The position numbers were made by a program, and so were the translations under genes. Below the pieces are notes generated by a model. The model saw nothing but the letters and a program-made list of their open reading frames with translations. It did not search any database and was not told where the DNA came from. This document shows positions 26,794 through 36,743 of a stretch of DNA of 64,000 bases, piece after piece (position 1 is the stretch's first letter; every line of letters begins with the position of its first letter). The DNA is from Flavobacterium succinicans LMG 10402 (GTDB lineage Bacteria > Bacteroidota > Bacteroidia > Flavobacteriales > Flavobacteriaceae): assembly GCF_000611675.1 (NCBI RefSeq), contig NZ_JATV01000016.1, positions 1 through 64,000 on the forward strand, read 5' to 3'.

Positions 26794-28920
26794 ATGAAAA
26801 GAAAAGACCTTCAACATATTACCTTAGACCATTCCACAAAAAGTGCTAGTTTACCTAGTCACGAGCCTTTCCTTACAGCGGAAGGTATTACGATTCCCCC
26901 TACCTATTCCGAAAAAGACATTGAAACCTTAGAGCATTTGGACTTTGGGGCTGGTTTTGCGCCCAACTTACGTGGACCATATGCGACTATGTATGTTCGT
27001 AGACCGTGGACGATACGCCAATATGCGGGATTTTCTACTGCCGAAGAGAGCAATGCTTTCTACCGACGCAATTTAGCCGCGGGTCAAAAAGGACTTTCCA
27101 TTGCTTTTGATCTCCCTACGCACAGAGGCTATGATTCCGATCACGAACGCGTAGTTGGAGACGTTGGAAAAGCTGGTGTAGCCATTGACACCGTGGAGGA
27201 TATGAAAGTGTTATTTGATCAAATTCCACTACAAGAAATGTCGGTATCGATGACTATGAATGGTGCTGTTTTGCCTATCATGGCTTTTTATATTGTAGCA
27301 GCAGAAGAACAAGGCGTATCTCCAGAACAACTCTCGGGAACGATACAAAATGACATTTTAAAGGAGTTCATGGTACGAAATACCTACATCTATCCTCCTA
27401 CTCCTTCTATGAAAATCATTGCTGATATTTTTGAATTTACCAGCAAAAAAATGCCCAAATTTAACTCGATTTCTATTTCTGGCTACCATATGCAAGAAGC
27501 GGGAGCTACCGCAGATATTGAGTTGGCTTACACCCTAGCCGATGGTTTAGAGTACATTCGAACAGGTTTAGCCACTGGAATGAAAATTGATGAATTTGCG
27601 CCAAGATTATCTTTTTTCTGGGCCATTGGAATGAATCATTTTATGGAAATTGCCAAAATGCGTGCGGGCAGAATGTTGTGGGCTAAATTACTCAAAGAAT
27701 TCAACCCTGCGGATGAAAAATCATTGGCCTTGCGAACCCATTGCCAAACTTCTGGCTGGAGTTTAACCGAACAAGACCCTTTTAACAACGTAGCACGAAC
27801 CGTAGTAGAAGCGGCTGCAGCTGCTTTTGGAGGCACTCAATCATTACATACCAACGCACTAGACGAAGCCATTGCTTTACCAACTGATTTCTCCGCAAGA
27901 ATTGCAAGAAATACCCAAATCTATTTACAAGAAGAAACCCAAATTACTAAGACGGTTGACCCTTGGGGAGGCAGTTACTATGTAGAAAGTCTTACGAATG
28001 AAATTGCCGAAAAAGCTTGGCAATTGATTCAAGAAGTAGAAGCCTTGGGCGGAATGACCAAAGCCATTGAAGCCGGTATTCCAAAGTTGAGAATTGAAGA
28101 AGCTGCCGCTAGAAAACAAGCGCGAATCGACAGCGGACAAGATATTATTGTAGGTGTCAATCAATACCGATTGGAAAAAGAAGATCCTTTGCAAATTTTG
28201 GATGTCGACAACCAAATGGTTCGCAAACAACAATTGGCGCAATTGGAAAAAATCAAAGCCAACAGAGACTCTGAAAAAGTAAAAAGTAGTCTCGAAAAAT
28301 TGATTCATTGTGCCAAAACCAATGAAGGCAATTTGTTAAAAATAGCAATAGAAGCCGCAAGAAACCGAGCAACACTTGGCGAAATAAGCGATGCCTTAGA
28401 AACGGTTTTTGGGCGTTATAAAGCACAAATTAAATCTTTTAGTGGCGTGTATAGCAAAGAAATTAAAGACGACAAAAGTTTTGAAAAAGCCAAGCAACTT
28501 GCCGATGCTTTTGCCAAACAAGACGGAAGAAGACCCCGAATCATGATTGCTAAAATGGGGCAAGATGGACACGACCGTGGAGCCAAAGTTGTAGCCACAG
28601 GTTATGCCGATGTAGGTTTTGACGTAGACATTGGCCCTTTGTTTCAAACTCCAGAAGAGGCAGCCAAACAAGCCGTTGAAAACGATGTACATGTTCTTGG
28701 CGTTTCATCCTTGGCAGCAGGTCACAAAACCTTAGTCCCACAAGTGATTGAAGAACTTAAAAAATACGGCCGTGAAGATATTATGGTCGTAGTGGGTGGC
28801 GTCATCCCAGTGCAAGACTACCAATTCCTTTTTGACGCAGGAGCCGTTGCCGTTTTTGGCCCAGGAACCAAAATTAGTGAGGCTGCGATTAGTATTTTGG
28901 AGATATTGATGGAGGAATAA
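26794..28920 (+). CDS. scpA: Methylmalonyl-CoA mutase large subunit
   Basis: This 708-residue protein is the catalytic, adenosylcobalamin-dependent subunit (also called mutB). The barrel domain has [18 protein letters not shown] and [13 protein letters not shown]. The C-terminal B12 domain carries the base-off motif Asp591-x-His593-x-x-Gly596 in [13 protein letters not shown], with His593 the expected lower axial ligand, followed by VGGVIPVQD. Nothing is missing. Reactivation is likely by MeaB (2575-3663). The gene is the last housekeeping gene before the IetAS-like insertion, with only 38 nt between them. Confidence 0.96.
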   Translation: MKRKDLQHITLDHSTKSASLPSHEPFLTAEGITIPPTYSEKDIETLEHLDFGAGFAPNLRGPYATMYVRRPWTIRQYAGFSTAEESNAFYRRNLAAGQKGLSIAFDLPTHRGYDSDHERVVGDVGKAGVAIDTVEDMKVLFDQIPLQEMSVSMTMNGAVLPIMAFYIVAAEEQGVSPEQLSGTIQNDILKEFMVRNTYIYPPTPSMKIIADIFEFTSKKMPKFNSISISGYHMQEAGATADIELAYTLADGLEYIRTGLATGMKIDEFAPRLSFFWAIGMNHFMEIAKMRAGRMLWAKLLKEFNPADEKSLALRTHCQTSGWSLTEQDPFNNVARTVVEAAAAAFGGTQSLHTNALDEAIALPTDFSARIARNTQIYLQEETQITKTVDPWGGSYYVESLTNEIAEKAWQLIQEVEALGGMTKAIEAGIPKLRIEEAAARKQARIDSGQDIIVGVNQYRLEKEDPLQILDVDNQMVRKQQLAQLEKIKANRDSEKVKSSLEKLIHCAKTNEGNLLKIAIEAARNRATLGEISDALETVFGRYKAQIKSFSGVYSKEIKDDKSFEKAKQLADAFAKQDGRRPRIMIAKMGQDGHDRGAKVVATGYADVGFDVDIGPLFQTPEEAAKQAVENDVHVLGVSSLAAGHKTLVPQVIEELKKYGREDIMVVVGGVIPVQDYQFLFDAGAVAVFGPGTKISEAAISILEILMEE

Positions 28921-28945
28921 AAATAAATAGCTACATATATTTTTA

Positions 28946-28953
28946 TACATTTG
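28946..28953 (+). promoter_or_regulatory. -7 element TACATTTG of the IetAS-like operon
   Basis: This exact TAnnTTTG match ends four bases before the ATG at 28958. The two-gene module therefore has its own promoter despite lying 38 nt after mutB, and its message would be nearly leaderless. Confidence 0.5.
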
Positions 28954-28957
28954 TCAA

Positions 28958-29911
28958 ATGGCAACAGCAGAACAAATAAAATCATTATTGCAATCTCATT
29001 ACAAAAACGATAATGAGAGATTCACTTCCATTGCCCTACAAGTAGCTGCACATGAAGCGAGACAAGGACATATGTCTATTGCAAAAGAGATAAAAGATTT
29101 AGTTGATAGGTCAAAGACGGATGGTTTTAAAGTAATCAAAATAAATCCCGATTTGAGTGATTTAGTTCTTGTCTATTATCCAGAAAATAGACTAAATGAA
29201 CTAATTCTTTCTGATGAAGTTTCAAATAAATTAAACAGAATAATAAGAGAGTATAAACAGCGCGATAAGATCCTAAAATATGGATTACAAAATCGTAGAA
29301 AAGTTTTGTTGTCAGGTCTTCCTGGAACCGGAAAAACAGCTACAACTTCTGCAATATCAGGTGAATTAAAATTACCATTATATGTTATTATGATGGATAA
29401 ATTAATGACCAAATATATGGGAGAGACCGCTTCTAAGTTGAGACAAATTTTTGATATGATGGTTTCAAATAGAGGAGTTTATTTATTTGATGAATTTGAT
29501 GCTATTGGTGCTGAAAGAGGAAGGGATAATGAAGTTGGTGAGATGCGTAGAGTGTTGAATTCATTTCTGCAATTCATTGAACAAGATTCATCAGAGAGTA
29601 TAATTTTTGGAGCTACTAATAATATTAAAATATTAGATTCAGCTTTATTCAGACGTTTTGATGATATTATTACATATACTCTTCCAAACAAAGAAGAGAT
29701 TGAAGAATTAATAAAATTGAAATTGCATAAATTTCTTGGAGATTTTTCTCTTAAAACAACTGTTGAAGCTGCAAATAATTTAAGCCATGCAGAAATAACA
29801 AATGCTTGTAATGATGCACTCAAAGAAATTATTTTGACTGATAAAAGTACAGTTACGCAAAAGCTGTTAGTCCAAATGATGAAAGATAGAAAAAACAGTT
29901 ATAATCTGTAA
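28958..29911 (+). CDS. ietA: AAA+ ATPase of an IetAS-like defence/toxin-antitoxin pair
   Basis: This 317-residue AAA+ ATPase has an ~80-residue helical N-terminal region (QVAAHEARQGHMSIAKEI) and then one AAA module. Walker A GLPGTGKT is at 120-127, Walker B has LFDEFD with Asp178-Glu179, sensor 1 is FGATNN and the arginine-finger region is LFRRFDD. The AAA+/subtilisin gene pair matches the IetAS arrangement: described on an Agrobacterium Ti plasmid as a stability module, and in a large defence screen as antiphage. Family and order support the name; activity here is inferred. It ends 7 nt before the protease gene. Codon use is more AT-rich than mutB next door. Confidence 0.78.
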   Translation: MATAEQIKSLLQSHYKNDNERFTSIALQVAAHEARQGHMSIAKEIKDLVDRSKTDGFKVIKINPDLSDLVLVYYPENRLNELILSDEVSNKLNRIIREYKQRDKILKYGLQNRRKVLLSGLPGTGKTATTSAISGELKLPLYVIMMDKLMTKYMGETASKLRQIFDMMVSNRGVYLFDEFDAIGAERGRDNEVGEMRRVLNSFLQFIEQDSSESIIFGATNNIKILDSALFRRFDDIITYTLPNKEEIEELIKLKLHKFLGDFSLKTTVEAANNLSHAEITNACNDALKEIILTDKSTVTQKLLVQMMKDRKNSYNL

Positions 29912-29918
29912 TTATTTT

Positions 29919-32402
29919 ATGAGTCAAAATTTTAAGCCGCATCTTTTTGTAAAAAACGTTCACTCTTCACAAGAGTATACTACTCCGCCACCTCCACCTA
30001 TTAAAAATGTATTGCCACAAAGAGACAGACAGGGTCATGGAGATTTTTTGCTTTCCTCTTTAAATCAGATATGGGAAATATACAATCAAGAAGTAATACA
30101 AAGAACAGAAGTTGGTAAACCTGTAAAAGAAGGAGAATATATTACATTTATTAGTGCTGATAAGCAATTGTTAGAATTAGACTCTTTGAATTCTGATGGT
30201 GCTAAATTACTTAATGTTAAGACTAATCCAGAAAATAAATCACAAATTGCTACGGTATATATTCCTGATACTAAAAAAGAAAAGTTAATAGGAAAAATTA
30301 AAAAGTATCTTAATGAAGATACTAAAACAGGTCTTCCTGTTAGCCAAAAATTAGTTGAAAAAATAGATAAAATCCAAAGAACAACTTTACAATATATTTG
30401 GAGTGGTTCAAACGAATATTTACCAAATGAAGATGCGGTTTGGTGCGAATTATGGTTAGCAATTGAAGAATCAGAAAGGAACAATAATTTAAAAATACTT
30501 AACAATGTTTGTAATTATTTAAATGTTCAATTTTCTGAACAGCTAACTATTTTCCCTGAAAGGGTAATAGTTAATGTGAAATTAAATTACGACCAATTGA
30601 TTGAACTTCTATATTCATTTGGTTCAATTGCAGAAATTCGACGAGCAGAAGAATTAAATAGTTTTTGGTTAGACCAAACAGTTATTAATAGAGAGAATTG
30701 GATTGAATCAGCAATAAATAATATTACTTATAATTCTGAAAATAATTACGTTACTATATTAGATTCAGGCATTAACAATGGCCATCAATTATTGAAAGAT
30801 GCTTTGTCAGATAATGATCTTCTGACTGTAGATATAAATTGGGGTAAAAATGACTCCGGATATTATGGTCATGGTACAAGTATGGCAGGGATAGCTTTAT
30901 ACGGTAATTTAAATAATATTTTAGAAAATAATACACCTTTAGAAATCAGACATAGATTAGAATCAATTAAAATTCTTCCTCCAGATGGCAAGGGAAACGA
31001 ACTTAACAAATGCCATTTTATTACTCAAAATGCAGTCAATATTGCGATTAAAAATAACACTGAATATAAAAGAATATTCTGTATGGCTGTAACAGGTAAA
31101 AATCAAAATGATTTTGGAAAACCTTCTACTTGGTCTGCTTTTTTGGATAATATAATTTTTGGAGAGGATAAAAATGATAAAAAGATTTTTGTAATAAGTG
31201 CTGGAAATGTCAGAGACGAGGATGATCATAAAAATTATCCAGAAAGCAATTTAAATCTATCCATTGAAAGCCCAGCACAAGCTTGGAATGCAATTACCAT
31301 AGGTGCATTTACACAGAAAGTTTTACCAAATGATAATACTGTTGCAAAGGAATTTGAATTATCTCCTTATAGTAGAACATCAAGTTCTTGGGAAAGTTTT
31401 TGGCCTATAAAACCAGAAGTAGTTTTTGAAGGTGGAAATTTAAAAAAACTAAACAACGGTAGTATCGATCATCACGAAGACTTAGATATACTCACTACAT
31501 CAACAAATACAAGTATAAATGCATTCGCTAGATTTAATGCAACAAGTGCAGCAACAGCATTTGCCTCTAACTTTTTAGCTAAATTAAGAGATGTGTATCC
31601 CAATGCTTGGCCAGAAACCCTAAGAGGATTAATGATTCATTCTGCATCTTGGAATTCTGAATTGATTAAGCAATTTAAAATCAATTTAAATACTGTTGGA
31701 GATAAAAAGAGATTATTAAGAATAGTCGGTTATGGAATTCCAAATTTAGAAAAAGCAATAGAGTGTAAATCAAATTACTTAACATTTATTTCAGAAGAGG
31801 TTATTCAGCCATATAAATTAGATGGCACTATAAAAACAAATGAAATACACTATTATGAATTCCCTTGGCCTTCTGAAATATTAGCAAATCTTGGGTCTGC
31901 TAATGTTACCTTAAGAATTACTTTATCATATTATATCGAGCCAAACCCTGGCGATAAAGGATATTCAACTAAATATTCATATCAATCTTGTGCGTTAAAA
32001 TTTTTGCTGATAGATCCGACGGAAGATTTTGATAACTTCAAAATTAGAACAAATAGAATTAACATTGAAAACCTTAAAGACGAGTTAGGTGTTGATAAAT
32101 TATCCGATGGAGATTATGATAAAAAACAAGAAAAAAGATGGTTTTTGGGAGCAGATACAGCTTTTAGAGGTTCTATTCATAGTAATTTTTGGGAAGGTTC
32201 TGCTGCTGATATTGCAGTTTGTAATAAGTTAGCAATATTTCCACTAGCATCAGGTTGGTGGAAACAATTAAAAAAGCAAAAAAAATATGATTCAGAATTA
32301 CGTTATTCATTAGTTGTTTCAATAGAAACTCCTGAAAATACAGCAGATATTTATACTGCAATTGCTAATCAAGTGAATGTTCAAAATGAAGTTGTAGTAT
32401 AA
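29919..32402 (+). CDS. ietS: Subtilisin-like S8 serine protease of an IetAS-like pair
   Basis: The 827-residue protein has a ~270-residue N-terminal region without a known motif, then an S8 peptidase domain. The triad is complete: Asp282 in ILDSGIN, His318 in YGHGTSMAG, Ser543 in ATSAATAF, with oxyanion Asn430 in ISAGN. The last ~250 residues are beta-rich and may recognise substrates. There is no signal peptide, so it acts in the cytosol, as expected for a controlled intracellular protease. In IetAS the ATPase and protease function together, and the protease is the likely toxic effector (inference). AT-rich codon use and the absence of either gene from the housekeeping set suggest horizontal transfer. 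Confidence 0.8.
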   Translation: MSQNFKPHLFVKNVHSSQEYTTPPPPPIKNVLPQRDRQGHGDFLLSSLNQIWEIYNQEVIQRTEVGKPVKEGEYITFISADKQLLELDSLNSDGAKLLNVKTNPENKSQIATVYIPDTKKEKLIGKIKKYLNEDTKTGLPVSQKLVEKIDKIQRTTLQYIWSGSNEYLPNEDAVWCELWLAIEESERNNNLKILNNVCNYLNVQFSEQLTIFPERVIVNVKLNYDQLIELLYSFGSIAEIRRAEELNSFWLDQTVINRENWIESAINNITYNSENNYVTILDSGINNGHQLLKDALSDNDLLTVDINWGKNDSGYYGHGTSMAGIALYGNLNNILENNTPLEIRHRLESIKILPPDGKGNELNKCHFITQNAVNIAIKNNTEYKRIFCMAVTGKNQNDFGKPSTWSAFLDNIIFGEDKNDKKIFVISAGNVRDEDDHKNYPESNLNLSIESPAQAWNAITIGAFTQKVLPNDNTVAKEFELSPYSRTSSSWESFWPIKPEVVFEGGNLKKLNNGSIDHHEDLDILTTSTNTSINAFARFNATSAATAFASNFLAKLRDVYPNAWPETLRGLMIHSASWNSELIKQFKINLNTVGDKKRLLRIVGYGIPNLEKAIECKSNYLTFISEEVIQPYKLDGTIKTNEIHYYEFPWPSEILANLGSANVTLRITLSYYIEPNPGDKGYSTKYSYQSCALKFLLIDPTEDFDNFKIRTNRINIENLKDELGVDKLSDGDYDKKQEKRWFLGADTAFRGSIHSNFWEGSAADIAVCNKLAIFPLASGWWKQLKKQKKYDSELRYSLVVSIETPENTADIYTAIANQVNVQNEVVV

Positions 32403-32439
32403 AAAACAGCAATATAATGGCTTTGTTATTTATGATAAC

Positions 32440-33345
32440 TCAAACCCACTCTTTATCCTCTACATACGCTTCACTAATATAACTTAGGTATTGCACCATA
32501 CGTGGCGAAGTACCGTAATTTGGCGTCGCGCAATGTGGCAAGGCTTGAAGCCAAATCACCATATCGCCAGCAGAGGCGCTAATGGCTTGGGGTTTGAGTG
32601 TTGCTAAAGCGTGTGCTCTCGGATGAACACCCTCTGGAACCTGCTCCATCCAAGAAGCAATCTGATGATGAAAACCAGGCACACAATGAAAAGCACCATC
32701 TTGTGGTCCACAATCTGACAAATAAATCAAACCTTGCAATCGGAACGGAATGGGCAATTGCAAACTCACATCCCAATGTAAACCATCTCCTTTGAAAACA
32801 TAATTTGGCGTAACGGGTGGGTTAAAACTTATTTTATCGATGGTTTTATAAATAGCTTCAGACTGATACAGCTGTTCGAAAGCTTTCTTGATTCTCGCCG
32901 AAGCTCCGTTTTTTTCTAACAACGGATGGTCAAAAAAATTAACCATCATTCCGCGTTGTTGGGGATGGCTTTGGTACCAAGTCTCGGGTTGTTCTGGATG
33001 CATTCCCAAAAACTCCCAAATCAGCTGTTGGGTTGCAGCACAATCCGCCTTTGAAATCGCATTTGGTAAAATAAGATACCCGTTGGTTTCAAAAAACTGC
33101 AATTCGTCATCACTTAAAACTGAAGTTTCTTGAGTAACCGATTGAATAAGTTTTCCTTCTTTTTCTTGCACCCAACTTTCAAATTCTTCAATAGATGGTT
33201 TTTCAAAGTACAAATAATGCAAAGCTTCATCAATACCGACTCCTCTTTTGTATAAATATTCTATTTCATGTGTCTAGTTTGAGGTCCTTTCTTTGACTCC
33301 TAAGGCTCGATTTCTGAAAGCAACAAGTAAGTGATTGGTGTTCAT
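32440..33345 (-). pseudogene. Phytanoyl-CoA dioxygenase-like gene interrupted by an in-frame stop
   Basis: The gene encodes a PhyH-family Fe(II)/2-oxoglutarate oxygenase, with visible GYLILPNAISKADCAATQQ, NYVFKGDGLHWDVS and GDMVIWLQALPHCA. The natural start is the ATG at 33345. In that frame 23 codons (ending in GVKERTSN) are followed by TAG at 33274-33276, after which reading continues without break (THEIEYLYKRGVGIDEAL) into the main frame. The longest stop-free frame starts only at a TTG (33222), giving 260 residues. Either translation restarts inside or the gene is recently inactivated. Substrate unknown. Confidence 0.7.
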
Positions 33346-33461
33346 TGGTAACTCATTTTAGTACTTTATCAAATATAGCCATTTAATAAAAAAACAGAAT
33401 TCAAGATGTTCTAAAACACTGTTTATTAGTTATGAAACTAGAAATTATAAATTTGACAGCA

Positions 33462-33487
33462 CAAAAAAAACCAGCTCTAAAGCTGGT
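33462..33487 (-). terminator. Rho-independent terminator (minus strand)
   Basis: ACCAGCT pairs with AGCTGGT, and on the minus strand this is followed by a run of eight T. It ends the 33511-34143 transcript. Confidence 0.8.
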
Positions 33488-33510
33488 CCTTATTTTTTTT
33501 TTGAAAAAAT

Positions 33511-34143
33511 TTAAATTGAATGAACTGTAGCGTTGTTATCGGCTACAATGTTGGAAGTGTCATAACCTCCAAACTTTTTCAAATAGCTTCTTAATGAAGT
33601 TCCGTAAGCGTCTCGGAAAAATTTCTTCCCTTTATAACGAAAAAACTTTTTTACTGAACCTGCGCCTGCTAAATGCGCTGCGGCTAAAATTCCAGATTCT
33701 GTAATTAAAATCCCATCAATAACACTTCCTTCGTGTTTCTCAATGACTTTTTCTAAAAGATGTTTGTTTTTGGACAACAACGCTACGAATGCTTTTTCTT
33801 GCAATTCTGGGCTGTTCAAAAACTTTTTAGGACTTTTAACGCCAACCGCTTTGAGGGTTTGTACTCCAAATTGATATTTCCCTAAGTATCCCAAAGAATT
33901 CACTTTTTTATATTTTCCTCGTGATTCTTTGTGAGCTACTGCTTCTTTGAAACCAACAAACTGATTTTTGGTAAAGGGAATGTCAAAAGTTAAAGAATCT
34001 TTCAAAGGAAATTCGGCTTGTTTGACTTCCTTTTGCACCAATTGAACCTTGGGAGCGAGGCTCTTTTTCTCTTTTTTAAAACTCAAGCTTACATAGGCCA
34101 CTAGGGCAATTAAACTCAAGAAAAAATACCATTTCTTTATCAT
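33511..34143 (-). CDS. Lysozyme-like/transglycosylase-type protein, exported
   Basis: From ATG 34143 the product is 210 residues, with an N-terminal hydrophobic segment (WYFFLSLIALVAYVSL), so it is exported or inner-membrane anchored. The core includes AVAHKESRGKYKKVN and LGYLGKYQFGVQTL, which look like a lysozyme/transglycosylase-fold active region with an early Glu, and ITESGILAAAHLAGAG. It probably cleaves or binds peptidoglycan, but the exact family is uncertain. It follows the dapF-mltG group in the same direction, after an AT-rich spacer, which suits a cell-wall role. Confidence 0.65.
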   Translation of the reverse strand: MIKKWYFFLSLIALVAYVSLSFKKEKKSLAPKVQLVQKEVKQAEFPLKDSLTFDIPFTKNQFVGFKEAVAHKESRGKYKKVNSLGYLGKYQFGVQTLKAVGVKSPKKFLNSPELQEKAFVALLSKNKHLLEKVIEKHEGSVIDGILITESGILAAAHLAGAGSVKKFFRYKGKKFFRDAYGTSLRSYLKKFGGYDTSNIVADNNATVHSI

Positions 34144-34240
34144 AAATTGATTTTCTTCACGCGCTGTCACCTTGTGAAATTACTGCTGCAAAGATACCAC
34201 TAAACAAAAAAGTAATTGAAAATCAAGCTGTTAAAAAATG

Positions 34241-35170
34241 TTAAAAGTAAAAGACATGGGCTTTAACCCCACTGTTTGAGCCAAATGACAAAGTAGGCGC
34301 AGGTACTTTTAAGGTGTTAATTAGTGAAAAAATAGTTTTTAATATAGAATTATTAGTCCGTATTTTCTGAAAATTAATATCAAAACTGAGGTAGAATTGT
34401 CGTTCGCGTTGATCATTTGGATTCAAACCCTGCGTCATGCCCTCGGCACCATAGCCAACTGCAAGATTAAGCCACTTGGGTAACGGTGCGTTAGGAAAAA
34501 AAGATGAAATATTTCCCGATAACCAATACGTTTGCCCGTTATAATCTTTTAAGAGTTGTTCCGAAAAACTATTGCCTAATTTGTTCGGATTTTGCGCAGC
34601 GAATGACGTGGTGTGGAAGGAAAATTTAGGGATAATGCGTTGCTCGTTCCAAAGTAATTCTTGCGAAACATAAAGTCCTGTTCCTACGGCATTGGCCAAG
34701 ATATCGCCCGTAGAGGCGCCCCACTCGGCAGAAAAACCATCCATGATTTCCACTGCGGATAAAAAAACAAATCCCAGTGTAGCGCCATAAAGCAACTGAT
34801 TTTTTTTACTCACTCCACTCCAATGCAAGGCCTCGGAACCAAAACGACCCAAATGATAGGATGAGTACATATGTCCGATTTTGTCCATTTGTAACCACTC
34901 GGCATTGTCATTGATAAAATGAAAGTTGGATTTAGGATAGTCCGCGTACCAAAGTTGATTCAATCCTAACAAGGCTCCTCCTCCCAATACCGTTTCGGTG
35001 ATGATAACGGTATTTCGTCTTTGCATATTTAAAGAATCAGATGGGGTAAAAAAAGAGTTTGGAGCTACTTGCGCCAACAAAGGGCAAGTGCTCCAAAATA
35101 ATAAAATCAATCGAAAGACTATATTTCGAGGTAAAACAATTATCGTTGCACACCTTGGCTGTTGATCCAA
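34241..35170 (-). CDS. DUF2279 family exported protein
   Basis: The 309-residue protein has a hydrophobic signal at residues ~15-34 and a DUF2279-like core (DKIGHMYSSYHLGRF, SAEWGASTGDILANAVGTGLYV). The ATG at 35170 lies inside the end of mltG, giving a 31-nt overlap and probable translational coupling. The predicted fold is an outer-membrane-associated or periplasmic protein of unknown function; E. coli YfiM is the reference member. It is in the minus-strand dapF-GNAT-mltG group. Confidence 0.75.
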   Translation of the reverse strand: MDQQPRCATIIVLPRNIVFRLILLFWSTCPLLAQVAPNSFFTPSDSLNMQRRNTVIITETVLGGGALLGLNQLWYADYPKSNFHFINDNAEWLQMDKIGHMYSSYHLGRFGSEALHWSGVSKKNQLLYGATLGFVFLSAVEIMDGFSAEWGASTGDILANAVGTGLYVSQELLWNEQRIIPKFSFHTTSFAAQNPNKLGNSFSEQLLKDYNGQTYWLSGNISSFFPNAPLPKWLNLAVGYGAEGMTQGLNPNDQRERQFYLSFDINFQKIRTNNSILKTIFSLINTLKVPAPTLSFGSNSGVKAHVFYF

Positions 35171-36180
35171 TCTGAATATTTTTTAGCATTAATATTATGT
35201 TCCGGTAAAGTAGCTGCAAACTCGTGGTAACCAAAACGATCAACACTTGCACAGAAATAAATGTAATCGTGCTTTTCAGGAGTCAAAACCGCTTCGAGTG
35301 CCGTGATATCAGGCATTGCAATGGGTCCTGGAGGTAGGCCAATGTTTTTATAAGTATTGTATGGCGAATTTAAAAACAAATCGTTGTAAAAGACACGTTT
35401 TATGACTTGATCAAAATCATTACTTTTCTTCTTTAAGGCAAAAATCACCGTAGGATCGGCTTGCAAAGGCATTTCTTGTTTCAAACGGTTCAAATATACT
35501 CCAGCTATACGAGGTCTCTCGTCTCTTTTAACCGATTCTTTATGAACGATCGATGCTAAAATAGTAGCCGTAACTGGCGTTAGACCTTGTTTGGCTGCTT
35601 GTTGGGTGCGTTTTTCATTCCAAAAATTACGATATTCCTTGATCATTTTGTCACGGAATTTCTCGGCTGTAATGTTCCAATACACTTCGTACGTATTGGC
35701 AATAAACATCACAAAAACATTCTCTTCCGTAAAACCATTTTCTTTCAGGAAAACAGAATCTTTGAAGGTAGTCAACAGCGACAAACTATCTGGTTCGATT
35801 TGCGAACCCACACGACCAGCTAAATTTTCTAAGCGTTCTTGATTATTGAAGGCTAAATCTACGGGATCATTGCTGCGCATGGATTTGACTAATTCATAAC
35901 TGTTCATTCCTTTTTTCAATAAGAAACGACCTGGCTTTACATTCTCAGCATAACTCATTTTGCCTGCAACCATTTCAAAGCGTTGCATATCTTCAACATA
36001 GGGTGCTATGAGTTTTTTGACAGCTGTATAATCTGAACCTGTTAGCACATAAACATATACTTTATCTTCATTGAATTTAGTATTGGCACTAAAGATTTGA
36101 CGAATCAAAACAAAACCGTAAACTAAAAGTACCGAAGCTACCACAACAGCTACAATCGAAAGGATTTTTTTTACGTTCAA
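35140..36180 (-). CDS. mltG: Endolytic murein transglycosylase MltG
   Basis: MltG cleaves nascent peptidoglycan strands and may set glycan chain length. The 346-residue protein has a single N-terminal membrane span (residues ~5-28), a LysM-like region and a catalytic domain with Glu215 in ASIVHKESVKRDERP. Later landmarks are GVYLNRL, MPLQADPTVIFAL and SPYNTYKNIGLPPGPI. Length is typical. It overlaps the DUF2279 gene downstream and lies 10 nt after the GNAT gene. Confidence 0.95.
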   Translation of the reverse strand: MNVKKILSIVAVVVASVLLVYGFVLIRQIFSANTKFNEDKVYVYVLTGSDYTAVKKLIAPYVEDMQRFEMVAGKMSYAENVKPGRFLLKKGMNSYELVKSMRSNDPVDLAFNNQERLENLAGRVGSQIEPDSLSLLTTFKDSVFLKENGFTEENVFVMFIANTYEVYWNITAEKFRDKMIKEYRNFWNEKRTQQAAKQGLTPVTATILASIVHKESVKRDERPRIAGVYLNRLKQEMPLQADPTVIFALKKKSNDFDQVIKRVFYNDLFLNSPYNTYKNIGLPPGPIAMPDITALEAVLTPEKHDYIYFCASVDRFGYHEFAATLPEHNINAKKYSDWINSQGVQR

Positions 36181-36190
36181 AATAAAATGA

Positions 36191-36724
36191 TTAAAATTTG
36201 TGATTAATTAATTGATAAATGGCTTCGTCTTGATACACTCCATTGACTAGTACCCAATCTTTTTTTATTCCTATTTTTTGGAAGCCAAATTTAGTAAAAA
36301 GCGCCACACTTGCACTATTTTCTGTACCAATATTTGCATAGACTTGATGCAAATTCAAATCGTAAAACGAGAATTGAATCAACAATTCAAGTGCCTCAGA
36401 ACCAATTTGTTGATTCCTTTTTTGGTCCGACTGTATGACAATACCCATACCTGCTCTTCTGTTTTTGGGATCAAATTCAAATAAATCGATTAATCCGATT
36501 GCTGGAAAATCTTGATCTTGACAAATTGCCAGTCGCAATTGTTTGGCTTCGTAAATATCCTGATGTGCGTTTTCGAGATACCGTTTGATCAAAAACCTAC
36601 TGTATGGCGTTTGTGTATTGCTCACTTCCCAAATGCTTTGGTCATTTTCCATGGCATACACAAACTCTAAATCATTCGGTTCTAAAGCTCGCAGATATAC
36701 GTTTTTACCTTTTAATGTATTCAT
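36191..36724 (-). CDS. GNAT family N-acetyltransferase (RimJ/SpeG-like)
   Basis: The 177-residue protein begins with LKGKNVYLRALEPNDLEF, a typical start for RimJ/RimL/SpeG-type acetyltransferases. It shows GIVIQSDQKRNQQIGSEAL as the acetyl-CoA site and the later NIGTENSASVALFTKFGF. The substrate is not known. It lies between dapF (19 nt) and mltG (10 nt), so it is probably co-transcribed with them. Confidence 0.88.
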   Translation of the reverse strand: MNTLKGKNVYLRALEPNDLEFVYAMENDQSIWEVSNTQTPYSRFLIKRYLENAHQDIYEAKQLRLAICQDQDFPAIGLIDLFEFDPKNRRAGMGIVIQSDQKRNQQIGSEALELLIQFSFYDLNLHQVYANIGTENSASVALFTKFGFQKIGIKKDWVLVNGVYQDEAIYQLINHKF

Positions 36725-36743
36725 GAATTATAAGGTGCAAAAT

